Of a stretch of 64,000 nt of DNA, positions 55,664-64,000 are shown piece after piece. The translations under genes and the position numbers were made by a program. The stretch is from NCBI RefSeq assembly GCF_030623445.1, contig NZ_CP130613.1:1674001-1738000 (forward strand), in the 5' to 3' direction. Each line of letters begins with the position of its first letter. Positions within the stretch are counted from its first letter, which is position 1. The notes under the pieces are model-generated. The model had not been told where the DNA came from and searched no databases. It worked only from the letters and a program-made list of their open reading frames with translations. The DNA is from Pseudogemmatithrix spongiicola. GTDB lineage: Bacteria > Gemmatimonadota > Gemmatimonadetes > Gemmatimonadales > Gemmatimonadaceae.

Positions 55664-56073
55664 GCTTCCTGCGACTGTCGTTCGGCGAACCAGGTCTTGA
55701 TGTACTCGACGAGGTCCGCCGTCGACGTCCCGGGACCGAACAACTTGCCGACGCCCTGCGTTTCCAGCGCCGCCATGTCTTCCTTGGGAATGATCCCGCC
55801 ACCCGTGAGGAGGACGTCGTCTCGCCCCTGCTCGCGCAGGAGCTGCTGCACCCGGGGGAACAGCGTCATGTGGGCACCGGAGAGGATGCTGAGACCGACC
55901 ACGTCGACGTCTTCCTGGATGGCGGCCGACGCGATCATCTCCGGCGTCTGGTGCAGGCCGGTATAGATGACTTCCATGCCGGCGTCGCGCAGCGCGGCGG
56001 CGACGACCTTGGCGCCGCGGTCATGACCATCGAGACCGGGCTTGGCGACGAGTACGCGGATAGGGCGGGACAT
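55660..56073 (-). CDS. Cobalamin-binding subunit of methylmalonyl-CoA mutase-type enzyme
   Basis: Protein of 137 residues consisting of one B12-binding domain: [20 protein letters not shown] with the Asp-x-His-x2-Gly whose His ligates cobalt, then [19 protein letters not shown] and [12 protein letters not shown]. Stand-alone small subunits occur in two-part mutases. The large catalytic subunit must be elsewhere. The ATG at 56073 follows a well-formed promoter by 6 bases; the longer frame to 56211 is not family-like. First gene of the acyl-CoA operon. Confidence 0.93.
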   Translation of the reverse strand: MSRPIRVLVAKPGLDGHDRGAKVVAAALRDAGMEVIYTGLHQTPEMIASAAIQEDVDVVGLSILSGAHMTLFPRVQQLLREQGRDDVLLTGGGIIPKEDMAALETQGVGKLFGPGTSTADLVEYIKTWFAERQSQEA

Positions 56074-56079
56074 GGGGGA

Positions 56080-56108
56080 ATAGTACCCCGCGCCAGAGCG
56101 CGATTCAA
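56080..56108 (-). promoter_or_regulatory. Predicted leaderless promoter of the B12/carboxylase operon
   Basis: On the minus strand, TTGAAT (56103-56108), a 17-base spacer and TACTAT (56080-56085), then TCCCCC and the ATG. Transcription would begin at or next to the A of ATG. Confidence 0.65.
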
Positions 56109-56184
56109 CGCGACGCACCGTCCCGTTTGACCGCGAAGGCTGGACCGAGTCCCATCCGAACGGGTGGGCTGCGCGGGCCCAGCG

Positions 56185-56233
56185 GTCACGGGGATGTGAC
56201 GGGACGGTCACAGGTGGGGTTGTTGTGAGTGAC
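56185..56233. promoter_or_regulatory. GTSAC pentamers at 11-base spacing upstream of susC
   Basis: GTCAC at 56185, GTGAC at 56196, GTCAC at 56207 and GTGAC at 56229 start at multiples of 11 bases. TGTGAC-N6-GTCACA (56195-56212) is a perfect inverted repeat. Likely binding site of a regulator in the divergent susC/mutase region. Confidence 0.45.
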
Positions 56234-56236
56234 TGC

Positions 56237-56268
56237 GCGGGATACGATACCCGCAGCAGGAACTGCTG
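56237..56268 (+). promoter_or_regulatory. Two small hairpins in the susC upstream region
   Basis: GCGGG/CCCGC (56237-56254) and CAGCAG-GAA-CTGCTG (56254-56268) lie 50-80 bases before the susC ATG. They may be leader structure if transcription starts upstream of them. Confidence 0.3.
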
Positions 56269-56318
56269 GACTGCAGGGGCCGACCTTCGGCCATCCCACC
56301 ATCTGCGGAGGGCATCAC

Positions 56319-59300
56319 ATGCCTGGTAGTCTCTTCCGGGCCGTTCGGGGCGTTGCCATGTTGGCGACGTTGCTCGTCGGTCCCTCGCTCGCGGCGCAGC
56401 AAGCCACGGGCGTCATCACGGGTCGCGTCACGGTGCGCGGTACCCAGGACCCTGTCGGCGATGCACGTGTCATCGTCGTCGGCACGGCGATCGCGGTGTT
56501 CACCAACGCGAACGGTGAGTACCGCATCAACACGGCGCCCATCGGGCGCGCGCAGGTCACGGTCTACAAGATCGGGTATTCGTCGGTCTCCGACACCGTC
56601 ACGGTGTCGTCCGCGCAGCCGGCCACGCTGAACCTCGCGATGGCGCAGACGCGCGTCCAGCTCTCCGAAGTGGTCGTGACGGGCGCGGTCGGCAACACCG
56701 AGCGTCGCGCGCAGGGTGCGGCGGTCGCGACGGTGAACGCCGAGGAGCTCGCGGCGCAGTCGCCGGCGCAGTCCTTCAGCCAGCTGCTGCAGTCGCGCGT
56801 ACCGTCGGTGTCCGTGAACTCGGCCTCCGGCACGGCGGGCACTTCGCGCCGCATCAACATCCGCGGCGCGGCGTCGATCAACCTGTCGAACCAGCCGCTG
56901 ATCTTCATTGACGGCGTGCGTATCGTCGAAGGCCAGCCCGGCCTCGGCGTCGGCGGCCAGTCGGCCGACCGTCTCAACAACATCAATCCGGACGACATCG
57001 AGAGCATCGAAGTCGTGAAGGGCCCGGCCGCCGCGACGCTGTACGGCGCCGACGCCTCGGCCGGCGTGATCCAGATCATCACCAAGGCCGGCCGCTCCGG
57101 CACGCCGCGCTTCCAGCAGCGCCTCTCGCTGGAGTCGGGCTCGGTGGACCAGAACTGGACGCCGCCCGACAACTACGCCCGCTGCCGCGCCGTCGACACC
57201 GTGGCGTCCAGCCTCAACCCGCTGTGCCGCGGCCAGGCGCTGAACACGCTGGTGTCGGATAACCCGCTGGTGCGCGAGGACGTGTTCCGCGTGGGTTCGC
57301 TGACCAACATGTCGTACTCGATCAACGGCGGTGGCCAGGGTTACGGCTACTACTTCGCCGTGAACAACGACCGCCAGCAGGGCACGCTGCCGAACAACGC
57401 CTTCGGCCGCCAGGGCATCCGCACGAACTTCAACTTCGTGCCGAACAGCAAGGTGACGGTCAACGCGTCGATCGGCATCCAGCAGTCGGAGCTCGACGCC
57501 CCGCAGAATGACAACAACATCTATGGGTACCTCGGTGGCGCCTTCCTCGGCACCCCGCTGTCCCGTACGGATGACGGCTCGGGCAACGACGGCTGGTTCG
57601 GCTTCAACCGCGGGCCTGAGGAAATCGCGGCCATCGAGACGCGGCTCGTCACGCGCGGCACGACGGCCGGCGCGACGGTGACCTTCGTCCCGATGCCCTG
57701 GTTCACGCACAAGCTGACGCTGGGCGGCGACCTTGTCGTCGACGAGTACACGAACTACTTCCCGCGCAACGGGCGGCAGGCCTATGCCGGCCTGCTCAAC
57801 ACCGGCTCGAACACGCAGAACCGCACGAACAGCGAGCGCTACACCGTTGACTACAACGCCAACGCCCGCAACACCTTCGGCGGCGGCGACTGGGAGCTGA
57901 ACACGACGGCGGGCCTGCAGCTGATCTCGACCCGAACGAACTTCCTCGGGTCTACCGGCACGGGCTTCGTGACGAACTCCAACAACGTGATCTCGTCCGC
58001 CTCGCAAACGTCGGGCGTTGGCTCGCTCACGGATGTGCGTCAGCGCGGCTGGATCGGCCAAGTCCAGCTCGGCCACCTGAACCGTCGCTTCCTCACGCTC
58101 GCGACGCGCGTCGATGAGTTCTCGGTGTTCGGCTCGGACGTGGATCCGGCCGTGCTCCCGACGATCCGCGGTTCGTGGGTCATCTCGGAAGAAGACTTCT
58201 TCCAGCCGATGAGCAACATCGCCAGCTCGCTGCGCCTCCGCGCGGCGTACGGCACCACCGGTCGTGCCCCGGGTGCGGGTGCGGCCCTGACGACCCTCGC
58301 CGCGGCGCCGAGCATCATCGGCACGTCGAGCGAGGCCGGCGCGGTCCCGGCCAACCCGGGTAACCCGAACCTCAAGCCCGAAACGGGCAAGGAACTCGAA
58401 ATCGGCTTCGACGCCGGCTTCTTCAACGAACGCCTCGGCCTCGAGTTCACGTACTTCAACAAGACGACGAACGACCTGATCCTGTCGCGGCCGCTGCCGC
58501 CGTCGCTCGGCTTCACGCAGGACCCGCAGGTCAACATCGGCGAGGTCGTCAACCGCGGCATTGAAGTCGCGGTCAACGCCACGCTGTATGACAGCCCGAC
58601 CTTCACCTGGGACGTCCGCGGTGGTTTCAACACGCTCTACAACGAGCTCGTGGACCTCGGCGATGTTCCCGCCTTCAACACGCTCAACCGCTTCACCGAA
58701 GGCTACCCGCTCGGTGCGTTCGTGTCGAAGCGCATCCGCAACATCGACGAGGCGACCGGCGTCGTGACCGTCGCCGACACCTTCGAGGTGGTCGGCTCGC
58801 AGTTCCCGGGCTTCGAGGGCACGCTGACCTCGACGTTCACGCTCTTCCGTCAGCTGCGCATCTCGGCACAGTTCGACACCAAGCAAGACTACCTTGTGTA
58901 CAACAACACCGACTTCTTCCGCGAGACGCAGCTGGTGCGCAGCAACGCGCGTCTGGACACCACGGTCCTGTCGCGTCGCGAGCGCCTGAAGCGCTACGGC
59001 AATCCGACGCCGGGCCAGCCGGCGTTCCGTCAGGAGAACGGGGCCAGCACCACGGTGAACGAAGTACGGGATTATTACCTGCAACCAGGTGACTTCGTCC
59101 GCTTTCGTGAGCTCGGTGTAACGTGGGACATCCCGGCCAAGTACGCGACGCGCATGCCCGGCGTTGCGACCGCGTCGCTCGGATTCGCGGTACAGAACGT
59201 CGCACTCTGGAAGGACAAGGATTTCACGGGCCCCGATCCTGAAGTAATCTCGGCCGCCGGCGCGCAGTTCAACCGCACCGACTTCCTGACTCTTCCGAAT

Positions 59301-59339
59301 CCGCGCACGACCGTGCTGCGGCTCAACATCACCTTCTGA
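56319..59339 (+). CDS. SusC/RagA-type TonB-dependent outer-membrane transporter
   Basis: Protein of 1006 residues. A signal peptide ends at GPSLAA before Gln-Gln. A carboxypeptidase-like N-terminal extension ([23 protein letters not shown] ... GEYRIN) leads to the plug domain with the SusC motif [24 protein letters not shown] and [22 protein letters not shown], then a 22-strand-type barrel. The C-terminal strand ends LRLNITF. It imports a bulky ligand such as a glycan or peptide together with SusD; no degradative enzyme is adjacent, so the ligand is unknown. The ATG at 56319 has a GGAGG site. Confidence 0.95.
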   Translation: MPGSLFRAVRGVAMLATLLVGPSLAAQQATGVITGRVTVRGTQDPVGDARVIVVGTAIAVFTNANGEYRINTAPIGRAQVTVYKIGYSSVSDTVTVSSAQPATLNLAMAQTRVQLSEVVVTGAVGNTERRAQGAAVATVNAEELAAQSPAQSFSQLLQSRVPSVSVNSASGTAGTSRRINIRGAASINLSNQPLIFIDGVRIVEGQPGLGVGGQSADRLNNINPDDIESIEVVKGPAAATLYGADASAGVIQIITKAGRSGTPRFQQRLSLESGSVDQNWTPPDNYARCRAVDTVASSLNPLCRGQALNTLVSDNPLVREDVFRVGSLTNMSYSINGGGQGYGYYFAVNNDRQQGTLPNNAFGRQGIRTNFNFVPNSKVTVNASIGIQQSELDAPQNDNNIYGYLGGAFLGTPLSRTDDGSGNDGWFGFNRGPEEIAAIETRLVTRGTTAGATVTFVPMPWFTHKLTLGGDLVVDEYTNYFPRNGRQAYAGLLNTGSNTQNRTNSERYTVDYNANARNTFGGGDWELNTTAGLQLISTRTNFLGSTGTGFVTNSNNVISSASQTSGVGSLTDVRQRGWIGQVQLGHLNRRFLTLATRVDEFSVFGSDVDPAVLPTIRGSWVISEEDFFQPMSNIASSLRLRAAYGTTGRAPGAGAALTTLAAAPSIIGTSSEAGAVPANPGNPNLKPETGKELEIGFDAGFFNERLGLEFTYFNKTTNDLILSRPLPPSLGFTQDPQVNIGEVVNRGIEVAVNATLYDSPTFTWDVRGGFNTLYNELVDLGDVPAFNTLNRFTEGYPLGAFVSKRIRNIDEATGVVTVADTFEVVGSQFPGFEGTLTSTFTLFRQLRISAQFDTKQDYLVYNNTDFFRETQLVRSNARLDTTVLSRRERLKRYGNPTPGQPAFRQENGASTTVNEVRDYYLQPGDFVRFRELGVTWDIPAKYATRMPGVATASLGFAVQNVALWKDKDFTGPDPEVISAAGAQFNRTDFLTLPNPRTTVLRLNITF

Positions 59340-59346
59340 GGGACGA

Positions 59347-60597
59347 ATGCGACTGATTCCCAAGTTGTCCCGAGCCGCGACGGCCTTCGGAGGAGCCCTG
59401 CTTCTCTCGACGGCCGTGGCGTGCGCTGACTTCCTTACGGTCAGCAACCCGAACGTCATCAACCGGGACGAAATCGACCCGGTGCAGGACGCGACCACGT
59501 TGGCCAACTCCGCCCAGCAGTCGTACCAGTCGGCCCTCGGCTGGCTGATCATGTACGGCAGCTGGTTCCAGGGCGAAACGCTGGTGGCGGAGACGTTCCC
59601 CACACGTAACGAGTTCGGCCGCCGCGAAGTCGTCGCGGCGAACGGCTCGCTCAACGCCGACGTGTGGTTCCCGCTGTCGCAGTCGATTTCGGGGAACGCG
59701 CTCGTCGCCGAGCTCGCGCTGCCGAACCCGGACACGAACATCAACTATGTCCGGGCCCACACCTGGCTGGGCTACGGCTTCCTGCTGATGGCCGAGCAGT
59801 TCTGTGAGGGCACGACGCGCGGTGGTCCGTCGCTCGACACCAACACGATGTTGGATTCGGCGATCGCCAACTTCGGCGTCGCGATCACGAAGGGCACCGC
59901 CAACGGCAGCGCGGCGGCGGTCCAGCTGGCGAACATCTCGCGCGTGGGCCGGGCCCGTGCCCGTCTCCAGCGCGGCCTGAACGCCGACGCTCTCGCCGAT
60001 GCCACGTCGGTGCCGGCGGGCTTCACGTTCTCGTTCACGCACCTCGACGATCCGGGCAACCGGACGCGCCTCTCGAACCGCATGTGGCAGTTCACGTTCG
60101 ACCGCGGTTCGATCACGGTGGCGCCGGCGTTCCAGGTGAATGACCCGCGCGTGCCGTACCAGCTCCCCGGCCAGCACTCGTTGGCGGCGCAGGACCCGAA
60201 CTCGGGCCCCTTCGTCATCCAGCGTAAGTACCCGGCCTACACCAGCCCGATCCGCGTGGCGTCCAAGCTCGAGGCGGACTACATCGCCGCCGAGATCAAC
60301 GGCAACGCTGCGCAGCTCGCGCTGATCAACACCCGCCGCGCGGCGGCGGGGCTCACGCCGTATGCCGGCGCGGTCGACAACGCGTCGGTGCTGCGGGAGT
60401 TCATGCGCCAGAAGCACCTCGACTTCTACCTCGAAGGCCAGCGCTTCGGCGACTGGCGCCGCGTGCCGGCGGCCGTGACGGACGTGCCGGTCCCGGGCTC
60501 GACGTACTTCAAGCCGGGCTTCTCGCCGGTCGGCAACCAGACCTGCTATCCGCTGCCGCTGGCGGAGACCGACAACAACCCGAACTTCACCCCGTAA
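59347..60597 (+). CDS. SusD/RagB-type outer-membrane lipoprotein
   Basis: Protein of 416 residues. A lipoprotein signal ends at TAVAC (Cys 26). The sequence has the helical SusD/TPR-like architecture, with QSYQSALGWLIMYGSWF, RAHTWLGYGFLLMAEQF and the C-terminal LREFMRQKHLDFYLEGQRFGDWRR, which is a clear RagB/SusD signature. It forms the lid that captures ligand for SusC. It starts 7 bases after susC and is followed by a terminator. It is somewhat shorter than most SusD proteins (450-550). Confidence 0.92.
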   Translation: MRLIPKLSRAATAFGGALLLSTAVACADFLTVSNPNVINRDEIDPVQDATTLANSAQQSYQSALGWLIMYGSWFQGETLVAETFPTRNEFGRREVVAANGSLNADVWFPLSQSISGNALVAELALPNPDTNINYVRAHTWLGYGFLLMAEQFCEGTTRGGPSLDTNTMLDSAIANFGVAITKGTANGSAAAVQLANISRVGRARARLQRGLNADALADATSVPAGFTFSFTHLDDPGNRTRLSNRMWQFTFDRGSITVAPAFQVNDPRVPYQLPGQHSLAAQDPNSGPFVIQRKYPAYTSPIRVASKLEADYIAAEINGNAAQLALINTRRAAAGLTPYAGAVDNASVLREFMRQKHLDFYLEGQRFGDWRRVPAAVTDVPVPGSTYFKPGFSPVGNQTCYPLPLAETDNNPNFTP

Positions 60598-60618
60598 GGG
60601 GCGGTTCACCGCAGGCAC

Positions 60619-60652
60619 AACGGGGGGCTGGCACTCGCGCCAGCCCCCCGTT
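60619..60652. terminator. Strong terminator after susCD
   Basis: AACGGGGGGCTGGC and GCCAGCCCCCCGTT are perfect 14-base complements around ACTCGC, followed by GGTCTTTCCC. It lies between the convergent susD and DUF5916 genes. Confidence 0.85.
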
Positions 60653-60672
60653 GGTCTTTCCCTGCTCCGCGC

Positions 60673-63161
60673 CTACGGATTGAACCAGTAGCTCAGCTTG
60701 AGGAGCACCGTGTTGTCGGGGTGCGTGCCGAAAAGCGAGCGCACGTCACGGCCCATGTCGAAGGTCCCCGGATTCCGCGCGTCGGCCCGACCTTGCTGCC
60801 ACACCACGAAGAGCACCGAACCGGGGCGATACTCCCAGCGGAACACGACATTGGAGTTGAACTGCTTGCTGTTGAACCCGCCCGGGTCCGCCCCGCCGCC
60901 GTAGGGCGCATAGCGCGCATCGTACGCGCGGGCGTACGGATCGGCGATCTCACGCCAATCCGTAAAGTCGCCCACCGCGATGAACGGCTGGGCGTAGAGC
61001 TGCAGCGAGAGCGTCGGGCTCAGCGTCACATTCGCACGCGCCGTCAACTGCACGAGGTCCTGGTCGAGGCGCGCAAAGGTGTAGTGCGTGGTATCGCTGA
61101 ACGCGCTGCCGAAGTCTGCACCCACTGCGCATCGAGGACGCGCCCTTCGTACCCCGCCCCGAGCTCGAACGACGTGCGCGAGCCGGCGCGCGCGACGACG
61201 CCGACTTCTGCCGCACGTGACCAGCTGCGTCCCTCATCCGCGCGCGCGAAGGCCACGGACGCCGAGGGTTGCAGCGCCCGGCGGGCGTCGCCGTCAAACG
61301 TGACCGCGACGCGGTGTTGCGCCGACTGCCGCAGGGCCGGTCCGCCGCGCGCGCAGGACACGCAGTGAGTGGCGCCGAGATTCGACGCCGTGTACGTGAT
61401 CGTGCTGGTCCAGAAGTTCGTGAACTCGGCGAATCCGTGCAGCTGAGCCTGCGAGCCGGTCGGCAGTCCGCCGGTGGTCCAATGCTGCTCCGCCGAGGCG
61501 ACGGCCATGACGCGACGATGCCAGAGTCCCGGGCGCAGCGCCGCCAGGACCATCTGATTCCGCAGCATCACGTCGTTGACCAGCGTCACGAACCCGAGGT
61601 CATTCAGCTCGGTCCCCGGCGCCGCGTACCGCGTGGTCGTTTCCCAGCGCACGCGGCCGGCGTACCGACGCAGGCTGAGCGAACTCACCCCGCCGTCCAT
61701 CGACCGCCGCGTGGGGTCGTAGTCCATCTCGTGGTCCGGCCGCTGGAAGTAATGCACGCTGGTCAATTGCGTGCGCGCGATGGCATCGGCGCTGCCACGG
61801 GCCGTGGAGCGTCCGGTGTAGCCGCTGACTTCCCAGCGATCGGCAAAGCGATGGTAGCCCTGCAAGAGCAGCGTGTACGCCTCGCGGCGGAGGAGCGGTT
61901 CCGTCGCGGCGTCGAGGTCGCGGACCAGTGCGGTGACCATGGTGCCGAACTGCGATCGACCGCCCCGGAAGTCCTGCACCAAGCGTCCCACCAGCGTGGT
62001 GGTCTGGGGCTCGATGGTCTGGCCGAGGCTGCCGGTCTCGCGGGCCGAGGAGACGGCGACCACGCCGAACTGCGCACCGCCCTCGAGACGGCCGGTGATC
62101 TTCGCGGCGGCCTGGATGCGACTGAAGCGCGGATCGGAGGGCGCCGCGCGCAATTGCGGCGTGCGGCCCACGCGTCGCGTGTAGAAGATGCCTTCGCAGG
62201 GCCCCTGGCAGCGGAAGAGGTTCACGCCCTCTTGGAAGAACGGCCGACGCTCGTCGAAGCGGATCTCGAACGCACTGAGATTCAGCACCGCGGGATCCAT
62301 CTCGACTTGGCCGAAGTCGGGATTGATCGTCGCGTCGAGCGTGATGTTGTTCGTGAGCCCCGCCTTCAGGTCGAGGCCCGCGGTCTGCTGCTGCGGATTC
62401 CGCCAGCCGCTGGGCGTGGGCTCGGTGACGTTCTTGCTGACCGCGTAGGGCATCACTTCGAGCCGCCGGTTGCGGCCGATGTCACGGATACCCACGAGGT
62501 CGCCCAGCTGCGAGGCAAAGGTCTGCCGCGAGGGGCGATAGACCGGCCACGCATCGCGCTCGCCATAGCGGGCGACGTCGCGCCAGACGCCGAAGCCGAA
62601 CACGTGCTCATCCTTCGGCGTAAACCGCAGTTGGCTGAACGGAATCGCGAACTCGGCGTTCCAGCCGTCCGCGTCGATGCTCGTCGCGGCGTCCCACACG
62701 CCGTCCCAGGCGATGTCCTCCTGGACGTCACCATAGACGGTGGCGTCGCGCTTCACCCCGGCGGGGTTCACCATGAACTGCAGGGCGCTGCGACGGTCCC
62801 GGAACCCGTCGATGACGACCTTGATCCACTCCGACGGTGTACGGATGTCGCGGCGGCTGAGTAGCGCGACGAGCGAGTCCGGTCGCGGATCGTAGGCCTT
62901 CACGAAGACGTAGAGCACGCGGTCGTCGTAGGCGACACGGATACTCGTTCGGAATCGCGCCGGCCCCGCCTCCGTGGGCGTGAACTGATAGAACTCGTCT
63001 GTCTCCGGGGCGGTGGCCCAGACGCGTTCGGTGTCGCGGCCGTCGATGAGCATCGGCTCGTCGCTGCGTACGGCGCGCGCCTGCGCGCTGTTGGGATCGG
63101 AGGGTTGCGCCGCTGCCATGATCGGGAGCAGCAGCGCGACGCCAGCAAGGGAAAGTCGCAT
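60673..63161 (-). pseudogene. DUF5916 outer-membrane protein with carbohydrate-binding-like N-terminus, frameshifted
   Basis: Two open frames make one protein of about 829 residues. The first (63161 to about 61121) has a signal peptide (PIMAAA before Gln), a CBM9-like domain (LIDGRDTERVWATAPETDEFYQ ... WIKVVIDGFRDRRSALQFMVNP) and most of the DUF5916 barrel (NPDFGQVEMDPAVLNLSAFEIRFDERRPFFQEG). The second (ending 60673) supplies the last barrel strands, QLTARANVTLSPTLSLQLYAQPF to LLKLSYWFNP. The frame change maps to the CCC at 61121-61123 (GGG on the coding strand); one extra G restores AQWGADFGSAF. Uncorrected, frame one ends at 61044. Its substrate is unknown; it converges on susCD. Confidence 0.85.
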
Positions 63162-63301
63162 TCCGGGAAGGATCGGGTCGGAGTACCGCAGGGATGTCGC
63201 TCTTACGCGGGGGCGCCCCGGATTGTTTAGCCGGCACGTAGCCGGGGATTCCTCCGATACTCAAATGACCTATCTTGCGTTCTTCCCCCAAGCCCCCCGA
63301 C

Positions 63302-64000
63302 GTGGCCGATCCGCGCCCAACCCCTCCGCTGCACCCCGACGACCCGCAGATGTATCGCGACCTCGTGGAGTTCTCCCCCGAGGCTGCGTATGTCGTGGCC
63401 GACGGCCGCATCGTCTACGTCAACCCAGCGGCCATCCGGCTGTTCGCGGCGGAGGATGCCACCCAGCTCATTGGCTCGGAGATCCTCGCGCACATCCATC
63501 CCGACGACCATGCGCTCGCGTTGGCGCGTCGCAAGGCCGTGCTCACGTCCGGCGTCCCCGCCCCGATGGTCGAGATGCGCTTCGTGGCGCTCGATGGCCG
63601 CATCTTCGAAGTCGAGGTGCAGGCCACGCGTATCCTGCACGACGGACGTCCGGCCACCTACGCGGCGGCCCGCGACATCTCCGCGCGCAAGCGGCTCGAG
63701 GAACAGGTGCGAGAGTCGCAGAAGCTCGAGGCCGTGGGCCGACTCGCCGGCGGCATCGCGCACGACTTCAACAACACGCTCGCGGTGATCCTCGGACACA
63801 GCGAGATGCTGCTGGCGGACCTACCGGCGGATCACGCGATGCGCGACGAGTTGCAGGCCATCCACCGGGCCGCGCAGCACTCGGCCAGCCTCACGCGGCA
63901 GCTGCTCACCTACGCACGACGCCAGCCGATCGCGCCCCGCGCCCTCGACCTCAACACGGCGGTGCACGACACGCTGCGCATGCTGCGGCCGTTGCTCGGG
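63302..64000 (+). CDS. PAS sensor histidine kinase (3' end outside window)
   Basis: A GTG at 63302 opens 233 codons with no stop to the window end. After a Pro-rich start comes a PAS domain ([25 protein letters not shown] ... [16 protein letters not shown]) and a HisKA domain with phospho-His in [18 protein letters not shown] and the helix-2 segment [15 protein letters not shown]. The ATPase domain is just starting at the edge. It is the third kinase of this HisKA style in the window and is divergent from the DUF5916 gene. Confidence 0.85.
   Translation, partial: MADPRPTPPLHPDDPQMYRDLVEFSPEAAYVVADGRIVYVNPAAIRLFAAEDATQLIGSEILAHIHPDDHALALARRKAVLTSGVPAPMVEMRFVALDGRIFEVEVQATRILHDGRPATYAAARDISARKRLEEQVRESQKLEAVGRLAGGIAHDFNNTLAVILGHSEMLLADLPADHAMRDELQAIHRAAQHSASLTRQLLTYARRQPIAPRALDLNTAVHDTLRMLRPLLG

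Noticed and set aside
56195-56212. TGTGAC-N6-GTCACA as a CRP/FNR-type site
   Set aside because: Counted as TGTGA and TCACA the spacing is 8, not the 6 of CRP. I kept it only as part of a general inverted-repeat array.
56208-59744. Open frame of 1178 codons antisense to susC
   Set aside because: The susC frame has a signal peptide, plug motifs and a barrel end. The antisense frame is Arg/Val/Asp/His-rich low-complexity sequence, the usual mirror of GC-rich coding DNA.

Overview
The window reads as a chromosome segment of a GC-rich (mid-60s % G+C by eye) didermal bacterium, most likely a member of the Gemmatimonadota. This assignment is an inference from gene content: a SusC/SusD pair, a DUF5916 outer-membrane protein, an ECF sigma/anti-sigma/LTXXQ trio, several orphan hybrid kinases, and housekeeping genes in long co-directional runs. 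There is no rRNA, no CRISPR array, no prophage and no recognisable transposase. No gap between genes exceeds about 260 bases.

Layout. 1-2.2 kb (+): the end of an unknown alpha-helical protein and a secreted protein with a duplicated Trp/Cys module. 2.2-30.7 kb: about 28 kb entirely on the minus strand, read from right to left: serine-glyoxylate aminotransferase and a 2-hydroxyacid reductase, icd, pepA, a TonB-dependent receptor, yicC-gmk-rpoZ-coaBC-udg-dnaB-radA-ispD-tsaC-ywlE-aroE-comF, gap-pgk-tpiA, secG-carA, an HU-like protein translationally coupled to moaD-moaE-moaA, mdh, and sdhCAB. 30.7-43.6 kb: DUF983 protein, a frameshifted hybrid kinase, tRNA-Leu(CAA), LTXXQ/anti-sigma/ECF sigma, a glycerophosphodiesterase, a small coiled-coil protein, rplU-rpmA, RNase G/E, acyl-CoA dehydrogenase, a PafA-type phosphatase, and a DUF4956/CotH-like pair. 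43.6-56.1 kb: recQ divergent from a 7-TM hybrid kinase, a U32 protease-family protein, DinB-like protein, small membrane proteins, and a five-gene acyl-CoA operon (B12-binding mutase subunit, carboxyltransferase, saccharopine-dehydrogenase-like reductase, two small envelope genes). 56.3-64 kb: susC-susD, a frameshifted DUF5916 gene, and the start of another PAS kinase that runs off the end.

How the genes work together. sdh, mdh and icd supply four subunits or enzymes of the TCA cycle; gap, pgk and tpiA cover lower glycolysis; the aminotransferase and reductase interconvert serine, glyoxylate and hydroxypyruvate; and the acyl-CoA dehydrogenase, carboxylase and mutase genes point to oxidation of fatty or branched-chain acids through methylmalonyl-CoA.

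The most interesting signals lie between and at the edges of genes. (1) At eight or more transcript starts a TAnnnT -10-like box ends 5-7 bases before the start codon, which suggests widespread leaderless transcription. (2) Every predicted signal-peptidase-I substrate in the window has Gln right after the AxA cleavage motif. (3) A roughly 160-base GC-rich palindromic element occurs twice, in opposite orientations. (4) GTSAC pentamers are spaced at 11-base steps upstream of susC. (5) Two genes carry single-base frameshifts at GGG runs. (6) An ATT codon sits exactly where a start codon is expected for the TonB-dependent receptor.
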